NCBI GenBank assembly: GCA_016201865.1
Contig: JACQCA010000019.1
Location: 1-64,000, forward strand
DNA length: 64,000 bases
Reading direction: 5' to 3'
Origin: Nitrospirota bacterium
GTDB lineage: Bacteria; Nitrospirota; Nitrospiria; JACQBZ01
The notes beneath the pieces were generated by a model that ran no database searches, was not told the origin of the DNA, and was given only the letters and a program-made list of their open reading frames with translations. Both the position numbers and the translations under genes were made by a program. Below are positions 51,627-59,995 of this stretch, piece by piece; position 1 is the stretch's first letter, and each line of letters begins with the position of its first letter.

Positions 51627-52070
51627 TTAGTGCGCGTATCGCAGGAAGGCTGCGCAGAGAATGATGAAGAGACCGAGAACCAAAGAGATGTTGGCATAGG
51701 GCACCGCCTGCTCACCGGTCTCGGGAGGATTGGATTTGTACAGGACATTCAGCAGATAAATGCTCCCGAAGGCCGTGACCAAGGCCAACTTAAGGCCCAA
51801 GACGATCACCCAGAGTTTTGAGGCCTTCTCCGCACCCTCTAAGGCGAAATGAACATTCACGCCGCCGGTGATCAGGATCAAGGCCAGGAAGATTCCGGAC
51901 ATTCGGAAATAACGCCTCCGGATGTCCTGAAAAAAAACCTTTGTGGATTCCTGAGGGAATTTCCCCCGTAAGGCCGGCGTCAGTGTCATCACGATGAAGG
52001 CCAAGCCGCCGATCCAGATCACGACCGAGACCAGGTGAAGCCAGTGATTGATCGAAGCCAGGACGCGCAT
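51627..52070 (-). CDS. CopD-superfamily membrane protein
   Basis: A 147-residue four-helix membrane protein. The first helix INHWLHLVSVVIWIGGLAFIVM has the HxxxxxxWxGG pattern of CopD/YccA-like proteins. The later helices (FFQDIRRRYFRMSG, GLKLALVTAFGSIYLL) are typical of short CopD-like (DUF4149/CopD-related) proteins. It probably binds heme or copper in the membrane; function unproven. It precedes the USP-fusion gene in the minus-strand direction, with the stop of that gene 15 bp from its start. Confidence 0.75.
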   Translation of the reverse strand: MRVLASINHWLHLVSVVIWIGGLAFIVMTLTPALRGKFPQESTKVFFQDIRRRYFRMSGIFLALILITGGVNVHFALEGAEKASKLWVIVLGLKLALVTAFGSIYLLNVLYKSNPPETGEQAVPYANISLVLGLFIILCAAFLRYAH

Positions 52071-52084
52071 GCGGTCGACTCCGG

Positions 52085-54055
52085 TTAAGCTCTCGGCTGC
52101 TCTTCGGCCGACTTGGCCGCTTTGAATTTTGCCAGGAGTTCATTGAGCATGGCCGGATTCTTCATCGCCTCCTCCATGGCGCGCTTGCCTTCTTCGATGC
52201 CGGCGTTCGCAATCTCAAGCGTGACGGTGTTCGTTCCCAGTTTATGCGCATGCTGCTCGATCATGCCGCGGGTGCAGTCGCGCATGTAACCCGCCGGGAC
52301 CTTCGAAAGCCGCTCAATCGCTTCCGCCGCCCAGTTCAGTTTGTCCATCGCCAGGACCTCGCTTAAGACCAGACCCTCGCTTTCCAACAGCGGAACGGCG
52401 AACTCTTTGGTGATGATCGTCAAGCCCTTCTTTCGACCCGACTTGTCCACCTTGGCCTTTGCCCGGCGTCGCTGGAAGCCGGGAGGGATCATGCGGAGGG
52501 TTTTTCGCGCCTCGTCCGTCCATTGGAGCTGGACGTCGTCATAGGCCGTCTCCATTTCGAGACCCCCCTCGGCCTTTGCCGCGGCCTCAAAGATCGTCTT
52601 GTCGAGGAATTTAAACTGCTCGCCCCCCGCGCCGCAGATGGGGCATTGGACCGGCTCGGCGCCTTTGGCGGTGTGTCCACAGGCTTGACAGACGTAATAA
52701 TTGACCGGTGGGGCCGACGCATCCGTCTCGGCCACCTGCGAGACCATGCCGGCCAGACCCTGACCCATGAGATCCCCCACCACCCCGTCGCTTGCGGTCA
52801 TTTTGTTCCGATCGATGCCGGCCGCGTCTAATTGCTTGCCCATGTTCTTCATGGCGTCGATGGCCGATTTGGGAAGAATGTCGCCCATCGCGCCATCCAC
52901 CACGGCATTGCTGATGATCGTGAACCCCTTTTCGATCGCATACCGGTAGACGGCCGTCTTGGCCATTCCCCGTGCGAAGACCGGGACCCTTTCCATGCGC
53001 TTGAGCGCCTCTTCCGTCCAGGCCACGGTGTATTCCGCGAGCGCATCGATGGGCGGAACGAATTTTCGGCTGGAGATGAGCACGTTGCAAGGGACCAGGC
53101 GGAGCAGGTTCTCGGTGTTGCTGCCGACGTCCATGTCCTCGTCCGAATGGACGCCGATGCGCCCTAGGATCAACAGCCAGGGCTTCTCGCGCCGGACGTA
53201 TTGGAGAACCTTGTCGAACGGTTTTCCATCCAGCAGCGCCGTCTTGATCTCGACGCCCTCCTCTTCCGCCACCTTTTTCGATATTTCAAGATGGGATTGG
53301 TAGATCTTTGCGAGCCCGCTGTCGATCACTTCCTCATGAAGCTTTTCCTGCTGTTTGAATCGGAAGACCTTGCCGGCTTCTTCGGAGAGGACGCCGGAGA
53401 TGCTGTTGAACATCGCGTAATGGAAGTAGGGATCGAAGGCCGAGACGGCATGGACTTCGCAATTCAAGGCCTTGGCCAGGGTCAAGGCTGTTTTGAGGCC
53501 TCCGAACGACTGCGCGCTGCCATCCATCGCGACCGTGATCTTGCCCCCGCCATTTAAGGGCTTCAAATCCTTGACGATAAAGAGATCGGCCGACCGGACG
53601 CGACGCACGACGCGCTCGGTGACGCTCCCGATCATGCTGTCCTTCACCGCGCCGACGCCGAGCGCGCCCATGACGACGAGGTCATAACCGTTTTCGTTGA
53701 TGTCGTCCACTAAGACCTTGAAATTTTTGCCTTCGAGGGACCGTTCTTCCAGAGGAATATTGTCGGCGGCGCATTTTTTTTCAACGACATCCAGATAAGA
53801 ATCCGTGATGATCTGGAGCCCGCGGGTGATCAGAGAGTCATGGATCTTCCGCTGTCGTTCGAGTTCTTGTTCGTCGTGATATTCTTCCGGAAGGCCCGCC
53901 TCCATCTGTTTGAATCGGCGATCGTGCAACTTTGCGGCGTAGACATGGCTCCCGATGACTTTGGCGCCGAACTGTTTGGCCAGTCGGACGCCGATATCGA
54001 TCGCCATGTTCGAATGATCGGAATTATCTACTGGAATGTAGATCTGCTTATACAT
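52085..54055 (-). CDS. USP-USP-PCP_red-rubredoxin-like-PCP_red-PCP_red fusion
   Basis: 656 residues from the ATG MYKQ. USP domain 1 (1-163) has VVMGALGVGAV and IGS, an intact G-x2-G-x9-G-S nucleotide-binding pattern. USP domain 2 (172-330) has LILGRIGVHS...GS, also intact. PCP_red units lie at about 344-388, 510-560 and 573-620. A rubredoxin-like or zinc-ribbon motif YVCQACGH...CPICGAGG is at 454-480. This joins nucleotide-binding stress domains to redox-type modules in a single polypeptide. The family combination is not one I can name. Cytosolic; a strong promoter lies 88 bp upstream. Function unknown. Confidence 0.85.
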   Translation of the reverse strand: MYKQIYIPVDNSDHSNMAIDIGVRLAKQFGAKVIGSHVYAAKLHDRRFKQMEAGLPEEYHDEQELERQRKIHDSLITRGLQIITDSYLDVVEKKCAADNIPLEERSLEGKNFKVLVDDINENGYDLVVMGALGVGAVKDSMIGSVTERVVRRVRSADLFIVKDLKPLNGGGKITVAMDGSAQSFGGLKTALTLAKALNCEVHAVSAFDPYFHYAMFNSISGVLSEEAGKVFRFKQQEKLHEEVIDSGLAKIYQSHLEISKKVAEEEGVEIKTALLDGKPFDKVLQYVRREKPWLLILGRIGVHSDEDMDVGSNTENLLRLVPCNVLISSRKFVPPIDALAEYTVAWTEEALKRMERVPVFARGMAKTAVYRYAIEKGFTIISNAVVDGAMGDILPKSAIDAMKNMGKQLDAAGIDRNKMTASDGVVGDLMGQGLAGMVSQVAETDASAPPVNYYVCQACGHTAKGAEPVQCPICGAGGEQFKFLDKTIFEAAAKAEGGLEMETAYDDVQLQWTDEARKTLRMIPPGFQRRRAKAKVDKSGRKKGLTIITKEFAVPLLESEGLVLSEVLAMDKLNWAAEAIERLSKVPAGYMRDCTRGMIEQHAHKLGTNTVTLEIANAGIEEGKRAMEEAMKNPAMLNELLAKFKAAKSAEEQPRA

Positions 54056-54142
54056 GCGTGCCCCCTCGTGCCCTCTCCAAGGCACATCTCCTGCCTGTCG
54101 GCGGGCAGGCGCTTTGGACGGGATTGTTTTTAAGAATGGGAA

Positions 54143-54171
54143 ATGTTAGCACGATCTTTTTTCTAAATCAA
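54143..54171 (-). promoter_or_regulatory. sigma-70 promoter of the USP-fusion gene
   Basis: Minus strand TTGATT (54166-54171), 17-bp spacer, TAACAT (54143-54148). A CGGGTC-T-GACCCG palindrome lies 20 bp further upstream and may terminate the preceding operon. Confidence 0.5.
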
Positions 54172-54249
54172 CACTTTTGTTGGGTTAATCGGGTCTGACC
54201 CGAAGAGGGGAGGGGGGCGCCTTCATCGGCGGGTTGCATGCCGGCGCTG

Positions 54250-54582
54250 TTACTCTTCGACGATCTTGATTTCTCCTCCTCCGCCGCCTTTGACCGGCAG
54301 GGTCCTGTGGCATTTCGGGCATTTAACATAGACCAGGTTGTCGAACAGGCCGATGCTGTAATGATGCGCCAGCATGTCGAAGGACGTCCGGCAGTTTGTG
54401 CAGACCGCGACGTAGCGACCGGTGAGACTCTGAAGCTTCGCTTCCAGAGCCGAAACCGTCTTCTCAAGCTGTCGGAGCTGGGACTGCATCTGCCGCAGTT
54501 GTTCCTGAAGATCCTGAGAGGTCTTGTCTATGGAATCTTGGGAAGCATGCAAAAGTTGTTTGGCATTCGAATCGGACATCAT
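54250..54582 (-). CDS. coiled-coil plus zinc-ribbon protein
   Basis: A 110-residue protein starting at the ATG-ATG pair with GGAGGTGAG upstream. Residues about 15-58 form a heptad coiled coil (LQEQLRQMQSQLRQLEKTV SALEAKL). The C-terminal half contains CTNCRTSFDML and CPKCHRTLPV, a zinc ribbon, ending in a short Gly-rich acidic tail. No named family. It is the last gene of the CbbQ/CbbO operon on this strand, so it may be an assembly or scaffold factor for that complex. Confidence 0.6.
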   Translation of the reverse strand: MMSDSNAKQLLHASQDSIDKTSQDLQEQLRQMQSQLRQLEKTVSALEAKLQSLTGRYVAVCTNCRTSFDMLAHHYSIGLFDNLVYVKCPKCHRTLPVKGGGGGEIKIVEE

Positions 54583-54666
54583 CCTGAATCTCACCTCCGG
54601 AACCTAAATTCAGTCATCCGGACTCTACCATAACCGATTCCGGAATACAAATCGCCCGCCGGGCAT

Positions 54667-55080
54667 CTACGCAACGGGCCCTTTCCCTTCCCGCTCTTTC
54701 AACAGCCCCCGCCATTTTTCGGGGCCTTCTTCGATCTTGAAATTCTTTGTGGCGATGAAGGTCCCGCCGTGATAAAGGTTCACCTTGAATTTTCCTTGCC
54801 CGTACTTCTCGGCGAGGAAATGGAGAAAGGCGGATGCCTCCAAGAGCGATTCGAAGTCTTGAAACCGATACATGTCCAGATCCAGAAACTGGATGATCAT
54901 CCCGACCTTGTCGCTAATCATGAGTTTAATCTCAAAATCCCGGTGCATCTTCTGATAACGGGACTGCATCTCTTCAAGCGGCATCGCTCCCGTTGAGGCC
55001 GTCCTCGTGATCTTGCGGACATATTCCTGGAACATCTCCCAGATCCAGCCGTGGCAAGGATGATTTTGTGGGGATGCCAT
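54667..55080 (-). CDS. uncharacterised protein in the CbbQ/CbbO operon
   Basis: A 137-residue protein; the ATG at 55080 is preferred over the track's TTG because GGGAGATAAGGAT precedes it. It contains CHGWIWEMFQEYVRK, a helical first half with LEEMQSRYQKMHRDFEIKL, and a beta-containing second half (KFKVNLYHGGTFIATKNF). No signal or membrane segment. It starts 18 bp after the CbbO-like gene, so it is likely part of the same transcript. I do not recognise the family. Confidence 0.55.
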   Translation of the reverse strand: MASPQNHPCHGWIWEMFQEYVRKITRTASTGAMPLEEMQSRYQKMHRDFEIKLMISDKVGMIIQFLDLDMYRFQDFESLLEASAFLHFLAEKYGQGKFKVNLYHGGTFIATKNFKIEEGPEKWRGLLKEREGKGPVA

Positions 55081-55098
55081 ATCCTTATCTCCCAAGGA

Positions 55099-58000
55099 TC
55101 AGGTCGTCAGCCGTTTGTAGATGCGGGGCAGCTTGTCCGGAAGCGTGGCGACACGATCGATGATCGTGTGGTTAACCTCGCCGTACATCTTGGCGACATA
55201 CTGACTGGCTTCGTGATCGATCGTGATGCAGTAGGGATGAATGCCGTGCATCCGGGTCTCCCTGAGCGCCATCCTGGTGTCCTGAAGGGAATGGTCCCCG
55301 GCATAGTCCGTGTCCAGAGGCTTGCCGTCGCTCAACAGGATCAGCAGGCGGGTTTTCGAGGGTTGTTGTTCTAATTTGGACGAGGCATGACGGATGGCGG
55401 CCCCGTCTCGGTTTTGGTTCAGCGATTTCATCGCGCCGATCCGCTCATGGATGACGGGATTAAAGGCCTCCGAGAAGTCTTTGATGATGTAAAAAGCCAC
55501 ATGGTCCTTCGAGTCGCCTGAAAAGCCGTAGATGGCAAAGGTGTCTCCGACCGCTTGGAGGGCCTCGGCCGTCAGGATCAGGGCCTCCTGTTCCACCTCG
55601 ATCACCCGCCTTCGGGCCGACGGGATCTGTCGGCTGGTCGAGCCGCTCATATCGATCAGGAGGGCGACCGCCACATCTCGTGTTCGTTTCTCGTTTTTGA
55701 TGTACAGACCGTCCTGGGGTGTGCGGCCGCCTCGTATGTCCGTGCGGGCCTCGACGACCGCGTCCAGATCCAACTGATCGCCGTGGACCTGGCGTTTGAT
55801 TTTTCGGAAGGCCTCCGGCCGCAGGCTCTGAAAATGGCGTCGGAGCAGCCGTAATGCCGGCCCGTGGGAGGACAGGATTTGATCGACGATCCGACCGGAC
55901 TCGGGTTCCATGCGGTGCTCATAAAGACGGCACCATTTTGGGCGGTATTCCTGGGCCCCATCGTCCCACTCGTCGTAGAAGAAAACCTTTGTTTCAAACG
56001 CCTCCATCTCGACGGAACGGGTCGGCGCCGTTTTGAATCCGAGATGGGGAAGCTTTCCGTTCGGCGTCGTTTCCGTTTGACCTTGACGGAGCATCTTTTC
56101 CCTCGGCTCCGGACGCAGAGCGGATGCGGGCGGACGGGATTCTAAACGGGAGGCATCGATGGGAAGCGTCGCCTCCCCTCGGCGCGCCTGGACCCGGTCG
56201 GGATGCATCACGCCGCGGTATGAAAGTCCGGACGGCACGAGGGTCGCCCCTTGTTGATTCGGCGATCCGGCCGAATCCGAAAAAACATCCCGCATCGTTT
56301 CTTGTGCGCCCAGCGGGTCCGCTTCGCCTTGCACGGCCGGAAAGCGGCGGAGTTGCTCCTCTATGAAACGGTACAACCGGGCCAGTACGCGAAGCGAATC
56401 GGTGGAGACGGACGACGGCTTCTTCAGTTCGAGAAGAAGGTCATAGGCGCCCGAGACGACTTCGGCCAGCTCCAATGGGGTTTCCGTCGTGTCCGTAATC
56501 GAAAGTTGAAGGAGGGCTTCATGGATCGCCGTTCTCGGGGGCAGGCTTTCTAATTTAGGCCGGGACTGGAGGTCCAGCGCAACGATCCGGTCCATGTCTC
56601 GGCGCACGCCCGGGTATTCGGTCCGAAGCAGAAAGTCAACCCGTGCGTCTTCCAGAATCGCCCAGAGCGATCGGGCCCAGGCCGGATTCGGGAAGAGACG
56701 AAGGTAGTCCCCGACCGTCTGCGCGGCCTCCGATGAGGAAGCCGCCCGACCGTATTCAGCCTGCAGCTCTTGGATGATGTCCTGCATCGCATGCAGATCC
56801 GGTTCGTACGTTCCGAACTCAAGATGACCGGCTTCATGCAGCGTGGAAACCTTGTACAACCTGAAATTCTCGGCCGCTTCGGGGAAGAACCGGATCCGGG
56901 GCGGCAGATAGATCGTCCGCCCGTCGGTGGTCGGGGAATCGCCGATCGTCTCGCGCAGTCCCTCGGGCAGATCCGTGGTCGGTTTGATCGTGACGGATTG
57001 TCCGGAGAGGCCTTCGGCGTATAACGTCAGCGTCCGGCCGATCGTCTTGAGCGAGACTCCTCCGATCAGACGTTCGGTCGTTTCCTGTCCCGTCTTCGAC
57101 CGGCCGCTGAAATAGGCCTTGGCCCGTTCGGGTCCGCCGGAGGCGGACTGCGTCAGAAGCGCAAGACCGGCATCCACCCACGCCGCAAAATCGGTCGGGT
57201 TGTTTTCAAGCGCCGAAAACATTTTCGGCCCCTCTCGGAGATAAGCCATCACTACGGACGGGTCCTGCTCGGCCAGACGCTTGGCCTGCGACAAAAACAG
57301 TCTACGGTGAATCGGGGAGCCGAATTCCCGGAGCACGGATGGACAGGATCGGAGAAAGTCCATGCCGAGGGCGGCGGATCTCCGGGCCAGAACCAGTCCC
57401 AGATCTAAGAACGGTCGTCGAAGGTCCGGCGGTTCCAGGGCGGCGAGTATCTCGGCGCTGAGCCGGAAATATTCGATCACCTTTAAATAGTCCGGCTTTC
57501 CGAGGGTATTCGGTTCGACGAGATGCTTTCCCCATTCAACCCAAAGCGCGAGGTCGGCCATGGCGAGATGGCGCAGGACCTCCGGGCTGATCCGGAAATA
57601 CTCGACCGCCAGCACCAAGTCCTCCTCCGTCAGACGAAGGCCTTCCTCCATCCACGAGGTCAGATCGGTCGTCTCCATTCCGGCGGACAGTTGAGAGCCG
57701 GCCCGGATAAAGTCCAGCACGACGCCGTGATGCCCGTCGCTCAATTCCAGTCCGAGCGTCAGGAGCGGCAGTCGTTTTGAGGGGTCGGTCGCGGCCAGGA
57801 GGTCCGGGCTCTCCGAAAAATATTTCTGCGCCGCCGTCGAGGACTGGGACGCCATGGCCGTGCCCAGATCAAGCCATGGAAGCGCCTGGGCCGGGCCGAC
57901 GGCCTGAAGAACGCGGGGAAGTTTTTTAAGGCCGATCGTGGCCGATTTTGGGGAGGCCTCGATCAATTCTTCCGATAGTTCGAAGAAGCGGCTCCGGTCG

Positions 58001-58119
58001 GAAGGGGCAAAGGCGGCGATCGTCTCGAAAAGGATCTTCTTAGAGTGAGCGTCTAATTCATGCGCGCAAAAATCGGCGAGAAGAGGAGGGAGCGAAATCG
58101 GGGAGGTCGGGTCCGTCAT
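55099..58119 (-). CDS. CbbO/NorD-like VWA-domain protein with helical repeats and HEAGH motif
   Basis: A 1006-residue protein. The N-terminal 330 residues contain about five degenerate 33-residue helical repeats (pattern FxxxSPEVLxxLxxxDLxxWxxxG). The middle carries a conserved-looking STLHEAGHLEFGTYEP at 425-440, an HExxH sequence as in zinc peptidases. The C-terminal 190 residues are a von Willebrand A domain with an intact MIDAS (LLIDMSGSTS, later SDGKPLDTDY). CbbO/NorD proteins partner with CbbQ/NorQ MoxR-type AAA+ ATPases to activate metalloenzymes such as Rubisco or NO reductase. The CbbQ-like gene lies directly upstream (6 bp). Target enzyme unknown here. Confidence 0.85.
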   Translation of the reverse strand: MTDPTSPISLPPLLADFCAHELDAHSKKILFETIAAFAPSDRSRFFELSEELIEASPKSATIGLKKLPRVLQAVGPAQALPWLDLGTAMASQSSTAAQKYFSESPDLLAATDPSKRLPLLTLGLELSDGHHGVVLDFIRAGSQLSAGMETTDLTSWMEEGLRLTEEDLVLAVEYFRISPEVLRHLAMADLALWVEWGKHLVEPNTLGKPDYLKVIEYFRLSAEILAALEPPDLRRPFLDLGLVLARRSAALGMDFLRSCPSVLREFGSPIHRRLFLSQAKRLAEQDPSVVMAYLREGPKMFSALENNPTDFAAWVDAGLALLTQSASGGPERAKAYFSGRSKTGQETTERLIGGVSLKTIGRTLTLYAEGLSGQSVTIKPTTDLPEGLRETIGDSPTTDGRTIYLPPRIRFFPEAAENFRLYKVSTLHEAGHLEFGTYEPDLHAMQDIIQELQAEYGRAASSSEAAQTVGDYLRLFPNPAWARSLWAILEDARVDFLLRTEYPGVRRDMDRIVALDLQSRPKLESLPPRTAIHEALLQLSITDTTETPLELAEVVSGAYDLLLELKKPSSVSTDSLRVLARLYRFIEEQLRRFPAVQGEADPLGAQETMRDVFSDSAGSPNQQGATLVPSGLSYRGVMHPDRVQARRGEATLPIDASRLESRPPASALRPEPREKMLRQGQTETTPNGKLPHLGFKTAPTRSVEMEAFETKVFFYDEWDDGAQEYRPKWCRLYEHRMEPESGRIVDQILSSHGPALRLLRRHFQSLRPEAFRKIKRQVHGDQLDLDAVVEARTDIRGGRTPQDGLYIKNEKRTRDVAVALLIDMSGSTSRQIPSARRRVIEVEQEALILTAEALQAVGDTFAIYGFSGDSKDHVAFYIIKDFSEAFNPVIHERIGAMKSLNQNRDGAAIRHASSKLEQQPSKTRLLILLSDGKPLDTDYAGDHSLQDTRMALRETRMHGIHPYCITIDHEASQYVAKMYGEVNHTIIDRVATLPDKLPRIYKRLTT

Positions 58120-58125
58120 GACCGG

Positions 58126-58956
58126 TTACGGAAAGATGCTGTTGACGATTTCGGAGAGGCTCCGATGCATGTCGGGATCGTCCGTGATCGGCTGGATGAC
58201 GGCCGCTTCGCAGGCGGTCCGCGGATCAATTCCTTTCCGGATCAAGTCACCGGCGTAGACCAAAAGGCGCGTGCTGACCCCCTCCTCCAGTCCGTGGTTC
58301 TTTAAATTCCGGACCTTCTCGCCTAATTTAACCAGGCTCATCGCGGCGGCTTCAGAAAGCCCGGTCTCATGAAGGAGGATGCGGACCTCCATTTCTTTGG
58401 GAGGATAATCGAACTCGATCGCCAGGAATCGCTGCTTGGTGCTCGGCTTGAGCTCTTTGAGTACGCTTTGGTAGCCGGGGTTGTATGAAATCACCAGCAT
58501 GAATTCATCCACCGCCTCTATCACTTGGCCCTTTTTCTCGATGGGAAGGATTCGGCGGTCGTCCGTCAGCGGGTGGATCACGACCGTGGTGTCCTTGCGG
58601 GCCTCGACCACCTCATCGAGGTAGCAGATCGCGCCGTGCTTGGCGGCGAGGGTGAGCGGACCGTCCATCCAGACCGTCTCGTCGCCCCGGAGGAGATAAC
58701 GACCGACGATGTCCGAGGCCGTCAGATCCTCGTGACAGGCGATCGTGATCAGCGGCCGTTTGAGCTGGTAGGCCATGTGTTGAACGAATCGGGTCTTGCC
58801 GCAGCCCGTCGGGCCTTTGAGCATGACCGGCATCCGATTCAGATAGGCGGTGCGAAACAGATCGATCTCGCTCCGTACCGGGATATAAAAAGGCTCCCGC
58901 GCGATCCGGAACTGATCGATCTCGAGCTCCAGTCCTTTGAGCCGTTCGGTCGTCAT
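58126..58956 (-). CDS. CbbQ/NirQ/NorQ-type MoxR AAA+ ATPase
   Basis: A 276-residue AAA+ protein. The Walker A is [12 protein letters not shown], Walker [16 protein letters not shown], sensor 1 ISYNPGYQS and arginine finger region [11 protein letters not shown]. The N-terminal [17 protein letters not shown] matches CbbQ/NorQ. It remodels metalloenzymes together with the CbbO/NorD-like protein encoded 6 bp downstream. The gene overlaps the upstream small membrane-protein gene by 4 bp. No Rubisco or nor genes are in the window, so the client is unknown. Confidence 0.92.
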   Translation of the reverse strand: MTTERLKGLELEIDQFRIAREPFYIPVRSEIDLFRTAYLNRMPVMLKGPTGCGKTRFVQHMAYQLKRPLITIACHEDLTASDIVGRYLLRGDETVWMDGPLTLAAKHGAICYLDEVVEARKDTTVVIHPLTDDRRILPIEKKGQVIEAVDEFMLVISYNPGYQSVLKELKPSTKQRFLAIEFDYPPKEMEVRILLHETGLSEAAAMSLVKLGEKVRNLKNHGLEEGVSTRLLVYAGDLIRKGIDPRTACEAAVIQPITDDPDMHRSLSEIVNSIFP

Positions 58957-59273
58957 GTGCTTGGTTTAATACGATGGGTGAGCATGAAGACGATCACCGT
59001 GAGGATCGTCCCGTAAAAGAGGATGATCTTGTACCAGGGACCGACCCGCGGATCGACCGCAAAGACGATGCCGGCCGCGATCACCAGGCCGATCACGCCC
59101 CACTTATGCCAGGTCTCAACGCTGCTGTGGACGAACAGGATGACGCCGAACAGGAACATCAGGACCGGCGTGATATCCAGGTCGTAGTTGAAGGAAAGCA
59201 GGATGTTCAGAAACCCCATGATGATCATGGTGAGACCGATCAGCCGCTCGACGGATGCAAGCCGTTTGTCCAG
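58953..59273 (-). CDS. small polytopic membrane protein of the CbbQ/CbbO operon
   Basis: The ORF is open to a TTG at 59312, but that codon lies inside the spacer of a good promoter. The most plausible start under that promoter is a CTG at 59273, 6 nt after CGGAGG, giving 106 residues. Four hydrophobic helices are visible ([60 protein letters not shown]). No family recognised. Its 3' end overlaps the CbbQ-like start (ATGA), so it is coupled to it. Start assignment is uncertain. Confidence 0.6.
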   Translation of the reverse strand: MDKRLASVERLIGLTMIIMGFLNILLSFNYDLDITPVLMFLFGVILFVHSSVETWHKWGVIGLVIAAGIVFAVDPRVGPWYKIILFYGTILTVIVFMLTHRIKPST

Positions 59274-59300
59274 GAAGCGCCTCCGAAAAAAGCCGTTACT

Positions 59301-59329
59301 AACGTAGCACAAGAGGGGAGGTCTGTCAA
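59301..59329 (-). promoter_or_regulatory. promoter of the CbbQ/CbbO operon
   Basis: Minus strand TTGACA (59324-59329), exactly 17 bp, TACGTT (59301-59306). Two tandem 11-bp repeats CGAACTTAAGC lie immediately upstream of the -35 (59330-59351) and could bind an activator. Confidence 0.6.
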
Positions 59330-59351
59330 CGAACTTAAGCCGAACTTAAGC
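59330..59351. repeat. tandem 11-bp repeat next to the -35
   Basis: CGAACTTAAGC occurs twice in direct tandem. Each unit contains the palindromic core CTTAAG. Position upstream of the -35 suggests a binding site. Confidence 0.7.
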
Positions 59352-59473
59352 CGATAGGTTTCCGGGCTGCTCCGCGACTCTTGATATTGACAGAGGGACA
59401 AAAGAGGGTTATTCTGAAGATGTTTTTTGAAGGTTTTGGGCGCTGCACTGGCGCTCCGTTCGAGGAGTCCTTC

Positions 59474-59899
59474 ATGCCGCACCTTGTGCGTCGATACGAT
59501 CGTAACGTCCCGCACTCCATCCCTCGGTTTTCCATTTGGGCGGTATTCGCGTTGCTCCTCTTTGGCGGCTGGCTTCTATTTCCCGTTCAAGGTTTGGCCG
59601 TGGAGCTGGGCGACCTTCTCGATGCGCCGGCCAAGTACGACGGCATGCCGGTGAAAGTAACCGGCGCCGCAAGCGAGCCGCGCTACCGTGTGAGCCGCGG
59701 CAAACCGTTTACGGTGTTCGATCTTTCGGACAAACGCGGCCGGACCGTCCGGGTCTTCAGTTGGGGACAATTAACGATTCACCGCGGCGATAGGCTGGAG
59801 GTTGAAGGCCGATTTATCAAAAGCAAGGCGGTCGGCCGCCACGCGATCGAAAACGAAATCGAGGCCGCTGCCGTACGCCCCGCGCCCGAACACTTTTAG
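59474..59899 (+). CDS. exported OB-fold protein
   Basis: About 141 residues from the ATG at 59474; the track start 59381 is upstream of any good ribosome-binding site. A signal-type segment (FSIWAVFALLLFGGWLLFPVQG) is followed by a single OB-like domain. Its markers are LLDAPAKYDGMPVKVTGAAS, FTVFDLSDKRGRTVRVFSWG and GDRLEVEGRFIKSK. Small periplasmic OB folds of this type occur in envelope and stress proteins (BOF-like or CcmE-like) and in nucleic-acid binding proteins. The exact role is unknown. It is followed directly by copy B of the structured repeat. Confidence 0.65.
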   Translation: MPHLVRRYDRNVPHSIPRFSIWAVFALLLFGGWLLFPVQGLAVELGDLLDAPAKYDGMPVKVTGAASEPRYRVSRGKPFTVFDLSDKRGRTVRVFSWGQLTIHRGDRLEVEGRFIKSKAVGRHAIENEIEAAAVRPAPEHF

Positions 59900-59912
59900 T
59901 CGTTTTACTATT

Positions 59913-59994
59913 TTATAGGGGCTCGCGTCGCCCCCTCCATCCGCCTAAGGCGGAATGGAGCCTTCCCCCTCTCGCTCGCTGAGCTCGCTGGGTA
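59913..59994 (-). repeat. dispersed structured repeat, copy B
   Basis: About 82 bp, matching copies A and C. The GGGGC/GCCCC hairpin is kept. The second hairpin has a different inner stem, CTCCA-TCCGCC-TAA-GGCGGA-A-TGGAG, still fully paired and with the same bulged A. It lies between the convergent OB-fold and Nfu genes; the Nfu stop codon begins 2 bp beyond it. Confidence 0.85.
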
Positions 59995-59995
59995 T

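Noticed and set aside
54088-54110. CTGCC/GGGCAG inverted repeat upstream of the USP-fusion gene
   Set aside because: Short imperfect arms; similar G+C-rich hairpins are expected by chance, and the position between promoter and start gives no clear role.
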